Source: Paracoccaceae bacterium (GTDB lineage Bacteria; Pseudomonadota; Alphaproteobacteria; Rhodobacterales; Rhodobacteraceae). Taken from it: a DNA stretch of 6,316 nt. The notes under the pieces are model-generated. The model was given only the letters and a program-made list of their open reading frames with translations, was not told the DNA's origin and made no database searches. This document shows positions 1-6,316 of this stretch, in pieces (within the stretch, counting starts at the first letter, position 1; every line of letters starts with the position of its first letter). Location of the stretch: the NCBI GenBank assembly GCA_003545125.1, contig DQCI01000019.1, positions 6,768 through 13,083 on the forward strand, given 5' to 3'. The position numbers and the translations under genes were made by a program.

Positions 1-15
1 AACGAGTGAAGCCTG

Positions 16-34
16 TACGCCGGTGAGCGGCGTA
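16..34 (+). other. Perfect 7-bp stem-loop just upstream of the mutase ribosome binding site
   Basis: Bases 16-22 (TACGCCG) and 28-34 (CGGCGTA) are exact reverse complements separated by the 5-base loop GTGAG. The stem ends seven bases before the AAGGAG ribosome binding site at 42-47. No T-run follows, so it is not a classical intrinsic terminator. It could be a leader structure, the end of an upstream transcript or chance. Whether it lies between genes or inside the end of an upstream gene is unclear, because only 54 bases are visible. The structure is seen directly; any function is inference. Confidence 0.4.
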
Positions 35-54
35 ACGAACGAAGGAGAGCGTCG

Positions 55-2187
<2,133 letters not shown>

Positions 2188-2215
2188 GCCTGCGACAGCA
2201 CGGCGGCGGCGACAT

Positions 2216-2238
2216 GGGGGAGACAACACGGGGGAGAC
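2216..2238 (+). repeat. Duplicated GGGGGAGAC (9 bases, twice) before the reductase gene
   Basis: GGGGGAGAC occurs at 2216-2224 and again at 2230-2238, 14 bases apart start to start. The second copy is a plausible ribosome binding site for the ATG at 2243. The first overlaps an ATG at 2214 that opens a 10-codon reading frame ending in TGA at 2244-2246, which overlaps the reductase start codon. The repeat is seen directly; a regulatory or coupling role is speculative. Confidence 0.5.
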
Positions 2239-2242
2239 GGAT

Positions 2243-3169
2243 ATGAAGATCGCCATTCTGGGCGCCGGCGGCGTCGGCGGCTACCTCGCCGCAAAGCTGA
2301 CCGAAGCCGGCACGCCCGTCGCCTTGATTGCGCGCGGCGCGCATCTGGACGCGATCCGTGCGCGTGGCCTCAAGCTCATCGAGCCGGGCGGCACGACCGT
2401 CACCCGCCCCGAGGTGCTGACCGACGATCCCCGCGAGATCGGTACACCCGACGCTATCGTGGTCACGGTCAAGGCGCACCAGCTCGCCGACGCCTTCGCG
2501 CAGATCGCTCCCGCCGTCGGCCCCGACACGCTGGTGGTGACGGTGCAGAACGGCGTCGATGCGCCCGACATGGCGGCGGAGGCGTTCGGCCCCGCGCGCG
2601 TGGCGATCTGCGTCTCGCGCATTTTCTCCAATATCACCGCGCCGGGCGAGATCACCCGCTACGGCGCGCCTCGGTCCTTCGCCATAGGCGGGATCGACGG
2701 CGGGCAGAATGGTGCTGCGGTGTCGGCCCTGCGCAAGACGCTCGCCGCCGCCGGGGTCTTAGTGCCCGATTGCGACGATGTGCGCATCGATCTCTGGTCC
2801 AAGTTCCTCCTGTTCAACGCGATCTCATCGACAACCGCCGCCGCGCGGACCCGGGTCGGGGTGGTGCGTGACACGCCCGCGCTTGCCGACCTGGCGCAGC
2901 GGCTGATCGGTGAGGCCTGTGCCGTCGGGCGTGCCGAAGGCATCGCGCTGGCCGATGATGCGGTCGAGAAAACCTGGGGGTTCATCGGATCAATGGCGCC
3001 CGAAAGCCGCGCCTCGACGGCGCATGATCTCGAACACGGCCGCGCGTTGGAGATCGACCACATCTGCGGTTCGGTCGCGCGGCGGGGGAGGGCGCTGGGC
3101 GTCGATGTCACCGCCAGCGAAACCGTCGCCGCCGTGCTCGCGCCCTTCAAACTGGGCACACCGGGCTGA
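2243..3169 (+). CDS. Ketopantoate reductase (PanE/ApbA) family dehydrogenase
   Basis: Members of this family are soluble NADPH-dependent reductases; the type enzyme PanE reduces 2-dehydropantoate to pantoate for pantothenate and CoA synthesis. The 308 residues have the expected two-domain layout: an N-terminal Rossmann fold starting with G7-A-G-G-V-G12 (about 1-165) and a helical C-terminal ApbA_C domain (about 170-305). Lys77 and Asn103 (in VQNGV) match E. coli Lys72 and Asn98. Lys187 (in LWSKF) matches the catalytic Lys176, Ser258 matches Ser244, and Glu270 (in LEID) matches Glu256. The ketopantoate-binding Asn180 and Asn184 of E. coli appear to be replaced by Phe191 and Ser195, though Asn192 is adjacent. 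The reaction class is therefore likely, but ketopantoate as substrate is not assured, and I give no symbol. The gene follows the mutase by 55 bases on the same strand and may be cotranscribed. A GGGGGAG ribosome binding site supports the ATG start. Confidence 0.88.
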   Translation: MKIAILGAGGVGGYLAAKLTEAGTPVALIARGAHLDAIRARGLKLIEPGGTTVTRPEVLTDDPREIGTPDAIVVTVKAHQLADAFAQIAPAVGPDTLVVTVQNGVDAPDMAAEAFGPARVAICVSRIFSNITAPGEITRYGAPRSFAIGGIDGGQNGAAVSALRKTLAAAGVLVPDCDDVRIDLWSKFLLFNAISSTTAAARTRVGVVRDTPALADLAQRLIGEACAVGRAEGIALADDAVEKTWGFIGSMAPESRASTAHDLEHGRALEIDHICGSVARRGRALGVDVTASETVAAVLAPFKLGTPG

Positions 3170-3177
3170 TCCCGGGA

Positions 3178-3201
3178 CCGCCTCGGCCGGAACCGAGACG
3201 G
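3178..3201. terminator. Imperfect hairpin between convergent genes, possible shared terminator
   Basis: Bases 3178-3186 (CCGCCTCGG) and 3193-3201 (CCGAGACGG) pair over 9 positions around a 6-base loop. In plus-strand RNA one pair is a C-A mismatch. In minus-strand RNA the same position is a G-U wobble, so the stem is continuous in the nhaA transcript, where it starts nine bases after the stop codon. Neither side carries a T-run, so intrinsic termination is uncertain. Its place in the 41-base gap between the convergent reductase and nhaA genes is what supports the call. Confidence 0.45.
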
Positions 3202-3210
3202 CGTGTCCGT

Positions 3211-4407
3211 TCACTCCGCCAGCGCGGGTTCGACCTCTTCCTCGTCCTCTTCGTCCTTACGGCTGACCGCCATCAGCACGGCGTAGCCGATCACCGCCGA
3301 GATCGCGGAAGCGACGAGCACGCCGAGCCGCACTTCGTTCATCAGCAAGGGGTCCGTATAGCTCAGGCCGCCGATGAACAACGACATGGTGAAGCCGATG
3401 CCGGCCAGCGCCGACAGCCCGTAGATATGCGCCCAGTTGGCCCCATGGGGCAGCTTCGCGATACCGGTTTTCACCACCAGCCAGGTCGCGCCCATCACGC
3501 CCATCTGCTTGCCGAGCACCAGGCCCGCCACGATCCCGACGGTAACTGGCGAGGTGATCGCATTTATCGACATCCCCGAGAACGACACACCGGCGTTGGC
3601 GAAGGCGAAGACCGGCACGATGAAGAAGGCGACCCAGGGGTCGAGCCCGTGTTCGAGCGAATGCAGCGGCGACCTGCCCCAACGGTCCTTCAAAGGGATG
3701 AAGAACGCGGTGAGGACGCCCGCGAGAGTCGCGTGAATGCCCGATTTCAGCACCAGCACCCAGAGCACGATGCCGAGCATCAGAATGGGCGAGACCCGGT
3801 GGGTACCGCGCGCGTTGAGCCAGCCCATCGCCGCCAGCGGCACGAGGGCGAGCAACAGGTAGGTCACCTTGAGATGGGCGGTGTAGAACACCGCGATGAT
3901 CAGGATCGCGCCGAGGTCGTCGAGAATGGCCAGGGTGAGCAGGAAAACCTTGAGCGAAGTGGGCGCGCGCGAGCCGACCAGCGCGAGCAGGCCGAGTGCG
4001 AAGGCGATGTCGGTCGCCGCCGGGATCGCCCATCCGGGCAGGGTTTCGGGCGAGTTCCAGTTGATTGCCGCGAAAATGATCGCCGGCACCGCCATGCCGC
4101 CGATCGCGGCGATGCCGGGCAGGGCCACGTCGCGCGGGTTCTTGAGCTTGCCTTCGAGGATCTCGCGTTTGAGCTCGAGCCCGATGAGGAAGAAGAACAC
4201 CGCCATCAACCCGTCGTTGATCCACAGGATCAGGGGTTTCGAGAGCCCCTCACCGTCGATGGTGATCGAGAGCTTCGCCGCGAGCACATCGTTGTAGAGC
4301 CCGGCGAACCCGGAATTGGCGACGATCAGCGCGAGCAATGCCGCCGCCATCAGGGCCACACCGCCGGCGGCTTCGTGTTTGAGCAGTCTTTCGATCGCGG
4401 AAGTCAT
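3211..4407 (-). CDS. nhaA: Na+/H+ antiporter NhaA
   Basis: This inner-membrane secondary transporter exports Na+ (and Li+) in exchange for protons, giving salt tolerance and cytoplasmic pH control. The 398-residue protein is close in length to E. coli NhaA (388) and shows about twelve hydrophobic segments from residue 14 to 382. Key residues fall at the same numbers as in E. coli: Asp133 (ATDIAFALG), the ion-binding pair Asp163-Asp164 (ILDDLGAI), Lys300 (LGKQMG), the pH-response residue His225 (GIHATLAG), Glu78 and Glu252-His253. The E. coli His256 position is Asp256 here. The C-terminus ends in a short acidic tail (KDEEDEEEVEPALAE, from about 384). The ATG is preceded six bases upstream by GAGGG (complement of 4414-4418). 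The gene stands alone on its strand, divergent from the VOC gene and convergent with the reductase gene, so it is probably monocistronic. Confidence 0.97.
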   Translation of the reverse strand: MTSAIERLLKHEAAGGVALMAAALLALIVANSGFAGLYNDVLAAKLSITIDGEGLSKPLILWINDGLMAVFFFLIGLELKREILEGKLKNPRDVALPGIAAIGGMAVPAIIFAAINWNSPETLPGWAIPAATDIAFALGLLALVGSRAPTSLKVFLLTLAILDDLGAILIIAVFYTAHLKVTYLLLALVPLAAMGWLNARGTHRVSPILMLGIVLWVLVLKSGIHATLAGVLTAFFIPLKDRWGRSPLHSLEHGLDPWVAFFIVPVFAFANAGVSFSGMSINAITSPVTVGIVAGLVLGKQMGVMGATWLVVKTGIAKLPHGANWAHIYGLSALAGIGFTMSLFIGGLSYTDPLLMNEVRLGVLVASAISAVIGYAVLMAVSRKDEEDEEEVEPALAE

Positions 4408-4456
4408 ATCTATCCCTCTTTTCTCCCCCTACTTGGGCGAAGACGCTTCCGGTTCA

Positions 4457-4485
4457 ATAGTACGCCAGCAGCGATGAGATAACAA
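4457..4485 (-). promoter_or_regulatory. Candidate sigma70-type promoter for nhaA
   Basis: On the minus strand, TTGTTA (complement of 4480-4485) and TACTAT (complement of 4457-4462) match the -35 and -10 consensus at four of six positions each. They are separated by exactly 17 bases. Transcription would start near 4450, giving a leader of about 43 bases that includes the GAGGG ribosome binding site. This is the most AT-rich stretch of the 128-base divergent region. No promoter of comparable quality was found for the plus-strand VOC gene, whose promoter must overlap this region if it lies here. Confidence 0.5.
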
Positions 4486-4497
4486 TTTCGTTTGCCT

Positions 4498-4519
4498 GCC
4501 GGTCATGGCATGCTCCGGC
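4498..4519 (+). other. Short inverted repeat upstream of the VOC gene
   Basis: GCCGG at 4498-4502 and CCGGC at 4515-4519 are exact reverse complements around a 12-base loop that contains CATG twice. The element ends four bases before the AAGGGAGG ribosome binding site (4523-4530). It could be a regulator-binding palindrome or a leader hairpin, but a 5-bp GC stem is easily found by chance in DNA this GC-rich. Confidence 0.2.
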
Positions 4520-4535
4520 GCGAAGGGAGGCCGGG

Positions 4536-5162
4536 ATGCAAAGTGTGATCGACCATCTTGTCGTGGCGGGCGGGACGCTGGACGCGGCCACCCGACACAT
4601 CGAGCAAACGCTGGGTCTGGACACCGTGCCCGGTGGCCAACACGCGCGCATGGGCACGCACAACCGGCTCCTGTCGCTCGGGCCCGGCACCTATGCCGAG
4701 GCGCTCGCACCCGACCCCGCGGCCGACGACCCCGGCCGGGCGCGCTGGTTCGGCCTTGACCGCTACGCCGCCGATCCGCGGGTCACGCCGCGGCTGGCCG
4801 CCTGGGCGCTCCGGGTCGACGATCTCGATGCCGCGCTGGCCCAGGCGCCCGACGGTATCGGCGCGCCAATGGCGATGACGCGGGGGGGCTACGACTGGCG
4901 GATCACCGTTCCCGAAGACGGCAAACAGCCGTTCGACGGTGTCTTCCCGGCGCTCATTTCCTGGACCGGGCACGATCCGACCAGCGCGCTCCCCGACACC
5001 GGCGCGCGGCTCATCTCGCTCACCCTCAGCCACCCGGATGCGGGCCGGCTGGGCTGGGCGCTGTCGATGCTGAACGACGACGACCGGGTGACGGTGCGCG
5101 CGGGCCCGTCCGGGCTGTCGGCGCTCGTTCTCACAGACACAGGCGAGAGGGACCTCAGATGA
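4536..5162 (+). CDS. VOC-superfamily glyoxalase-like protein
   Basis: This is a 208-residue soluble protein that resembles the glyoxalase-like domain family (Pfam Glyoxalase_3 type), whose members mostly lack an assigned reaction. The opening IDHLVV places a conserved His at residue 7, as in first-strand metal ligands of VOC proteins. It is followed by MGTHNRLLSLGP (39-50) and YAEALAPDP with Glu55, the blocks that typify this family. The second half has LRVDDLDAAL (92-101), PALISW (138-143) and LSHPDAGRLGWAL (164-176), consistent with a second beta-alpha-beta module. The substrate cannot be read from the sequence; methylmalonyl-CoA epimerase, another VOC enzyme, was considered and is not supported. 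The start has a strong AAGGGAGG ribosome binding site five bases upstream. Its TGA overlaps the ATG of the acetyltransferase gene by four bases, indicating translational coupling. Confidence 0.85.
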   Translation: MQSVIDHLVVAGGTLDAATRHIEQTLGLDTVPGGQHARMGTHNRLLSLGPGTYAEALAPDPAADDPGRARWFGLDRYAADPRVTPRLAAWALRVDDLDAALAQAPDGIGAPMAMTRGGYDWRITVPEDGKQPFDGVFPALISWTGHDPTSALPDTGARLISLTLSHPDAGRLGWALSMLNDDDRVTVRAGPSGLSALVLTDTGERDLR

Positions 5163-5644
5163 TCCGTCAAGCGGGCGCATGGGACGCGACGGCGATTGCC
5201 GAGATCTGGAATCCGGTGATCCGGGACAGCACCATCACCTTCAACGCGGTCGAGAAAGACCCCGACGACCTCGTTCGTTTCCTGTTGTCGCGCGCTGATG
5301 ACGGCCATGGTACCTTCGTCGCCGAGCAAGACGGCGAGGTGCTCGGTTTCGCGACCTACGGCCAGTTTCGCCCGGGCGTCGGCTATGCGCGCTCGATGGA
5401 GCACACGATCATGCTGGCCGAGGGCGCGCGTCGGCGCGGGCTCGGGTCGGCGCTGCTGGAGACCGTCGAGGCCCATGCCCGCGACCGCGGCGCGCATTCG
5501 ATGATCGCCGGCGTGAGCGGCGCCAACGAAGCCGGTATCGCCTTTCACGCCGCCCGGGGCTACAACGAGATCGCGCGGGTGCCCGAAGTGGGGTGGAAAC
5601 ACGCGCATTGGCTCGACCTTGTATTGATGCAGAAAATCCTCTGA
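5159..5644 (+). CDS. GNAT N-acetyltransferase, MnaT/phosphinothricin-acetyltransferase type
   Basis: This is a 161-residue cytosolic acyltransferase that would use acetyl-CoA on a small amine. The acetyl-CoA pyrophosphate-binding motif A is R91-R-R-G94-L-G96 followed by SALL. Features typical of the subfamily that includes E. coli MnaT (YncA) and bar/pat enzymes are the N-terminal IAEIWNPVI and TFNAVEKDP, Glu81-His82 before the motif, IAGVSGANEAGIAFHAARGY (116-135) and a closing WLDLVLMQKIL (151-161). Family members acetylate methionine sulfoximine/sulfone or phosphinothricin, but the natural substrate here is unknown and resistance should not be assumed. The ATG overlaps the VOC stop codon (ATGA, 5159-5162), and a GAGAGGGA ribosome binding site lies inside the VOC gene at 5145-5152. 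It probably shares a transcript with the VOC gene and the downstream J-domain gene. Confidence 0.92.
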   Translation: MIRQAGAWDATAIAEIWNPVIRDSTITFNAVEKDPDDLVRFLLSRADDGHGTFVAEQDGEVLGFATYGQFRPGVGYARSMEHTIMLAEGARRRGLGSALLETVEAHARDRGAHSMIAGVSGANEAGIAFHAARGYNEIARVPEVGWKHAHWLDLVLMQKIL

Positions 5645-5648
5645 TCCC

Positions 5649-6316
5649 ATGTCGCTGTGGACCCGCATCACCGACGCGCTGGCGGCGCTGCGTTCGGGCG
5701 AGAGCCTGGCCGATGTCTTTACCAACCTGCGCGCACCGCCCGAACGCACCGCCGCCTTCACCATCGCTGTCATCGCCCTCGGGGCCAAGATGGCGAAGGC
5801 CGACGGGCAGGTGACACGCAACGAGGTTGCGGCCTTCCGCGAAGTCTTCACCATCCCCAGGGCCGAGGAGGCGAACGCGGCGCGGGTGTTCAACCTCGCG
5901 CGCACCGACGTGGCCGGCTACGAGCTCTATGCCCAGAAGATCGCGAAGCTTTTCGGCACACGCGACCCGGCGCTGTGCGACCTGCTCGAGGGGTTGTTCT
6001 ACATCGCGGTCGCGGACGGGACCTACCACGCGGCGGAGGATGCGTTCCTCGCCCGGGTCGCGACGATCTTCGGGGTCGACGAGCGGTCGTTCCGCTCGTT
6101 GCGCGCCCGGTTCGTGCCCGACGCCGTCCCTGACCCCTACGCGGTGCTGGGGGTGGATCCGGACACGCCGTTCGAGGAAATCCGCCTCGCTTGGCGCGCC
6201 CATGTGCGCGAATACCACCCCGACCGGCTGATCGCGCGCGGCGTGCCGGAAGAGGCGGTCAAGATCGCCGAGAAGCACATGATCGCGGTCAACCGGGCCT
6301 GGGAGGAGATCCAGGA
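5649..6316 (+). CDS. TerB plus J-domain co-chaperone, DjlA-like (right end cut off)
   Basis: The reading frame is open from the ATG at 5649 to the window edge, giving 222 codons without a stop. An N-terminal TerB-like all-helical domain (about 30-155) carries the repeated ADG motif at 51-53 and 122-124. A C-terminal J domain begins at D162-P-Y-A-V-L-G and has the DnaK-stimulating His190-Pro-Asp192 tripeptide in EYHPDRL. The helix after it (ending VNRAWEEIQ) is nearly complete, so only a short C-terminal part is probably missing. J-domain proteins stimulate DnaK ATPase and recruit clients. Unlike E. coli DjlA there is no N-terminal membrane segment, which fits the soluble TerB-J proteins of alphaproteobacteria, often annotated DjlA or 'DjiA'. 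The gene starts four bases after the acetyltransferase stop and has no clear ribosome binding site, so translation probably depends on coupling. Confidence 0.88.
   Translation, partial: MSLWTRITDALAALRSGESLADVFTNLRAPPERTAAFTIAVIALGAKMAKADGQVTRNEVAAFREVFTIPRAEEANAARVFNLARTDVAGYELYAQKIAKLFGTRDPALCDLLEGLFYIAVADGTYHAAEDAFLARVATIFGVDERSFRSLRARFVPDAVPDPYAVLGVDPDTPFEEIRLAWRAHVREYHPDRLIARGVPEEAVKIAEKHMIAVNRAWEEIQ

Noticed and set aside
1..54. Cobalamin riboswitch upstream of the mutase
   Set aside because: Only 54 bases are visible, far shorter than a cobalamin riboswitch, and no B12-box-like segment is seen in them.
3427..4482. A 351-codon open frame on the plus strand opposite nhaA
   Set aside because: It is a shadow of the NhaA gene in GC-rich DNA. 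Its translation is rich in Arg, Glu, Asp, His and Gln without recognisable domains, while the minus-strand frame encodes a complete NhaA with every key residue.
4476..4489. GAGATAACAATTTC, resembling half of the E. coli lac operator
   Set aside because: Only one half-site matches, there is no symmetric partner and no LacI-type gene nearby. It overlaps the AT-rich candidate nhaA promoter, which explains the composition.
4536..5162. Methylmalonyl-CoA epimerase as the function of the VOC protein, suggested by the mutase in the same window
   Set aside because: Its motifs (MGTHNRLLSLGP, YAEALAPDP) fit the glyoxalase-like family, it is longer than typical epimerases (about 130-150 residues), and it sits in a separate operon beyond nhaA.
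5159..5644. Phosphinothricin resistance gene (pat/bar) as a firm call
   Set aside because: The protein belongs to the broader MnaT-like group, and sequence alone does not separate phosphinothricin acetylation from methionine-derivative or other amine substrates. No transfer signature or resistance context is present.
4889..6278. Long minus-strand open frames (338 and 289 codons) opposite the acetyltransferase and J-domain genes
   Set aside because: They lack recognisable motifs and are Arg/Ala/Gly-rich. The plus strand holds clear GNAT and TerB-J proteins with ribosome binding sites or coupling.

Overview
This is a GC-rich (roughly two-thirds G+C by eye), gene-dense piece of a bacterial chromosome. 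It carries five complete protein genes and one gene cut by the right edge. The protein families, the codon use and the pairing of a GNAT gene with a soluble TerB/J-domain DjlA-type gene suggest an alphaproteobacterium, possibly Rhodobacteraceae-like. That placement is inferred from general resemblance, not from a marker gene. I see no RNA genes, insertion sequences, CRISPR arrays or phage remains, and no gene-free stretch longer than about 130 bases.

Left block (plus strand): a single-chain adenosylcobalamin-dependent methylmalonyl-CoA mutase (55-2187) is followed after 55 bases by a ketopantoate-reductase-family dehydrogenase (2243-3169). The mutase has both residues that mark methylmalonyl-CoA rather than isobutyryl-CoA as substrate, plus the cobalamin-binding Lys/Asp/His set. 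The reductase keeps the NADP-binding and catalytic residues of PanE but appears to lack two asparagines that bind ketopantoate in the E. coli enzyme, so its substrate is open.

Middle (minus strand): a complete NhaA Na+/H+ antiporter (4407-3211) converges on the reductase gene. An imperfect hairpin lies in the 41-base gap and pairs better in the nhaA transcript. A sigma70-like promoter with a 17-base spacer lies upstream of nhaA, in the 128-base divergent region.

Right block (plus strand): a VOC/glyoxalase-like protein (4536-5162), a GNAT acetyltransferase of the MnaT/phosphinothricin-acetyltransferase type (5159-5644) and a TerB plus J-domain co-chaperone (5649 to beyond the edge) are packed with a 4-base overlap and a 4-base gap. 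This looks like one translationally coupled operon.

Overall the window is ordinary housekeeping and accessory metabolism: propionate/methylmalonyl-CoA handling, sodium and pH homeostasis, and small detoxification and chaperone genes. I found no convincing undescribed system. The points worth a second look are residue substitutions in the mutase and reductase, small hairpins and repeats near gene starts, and the coupled three-gene operon.
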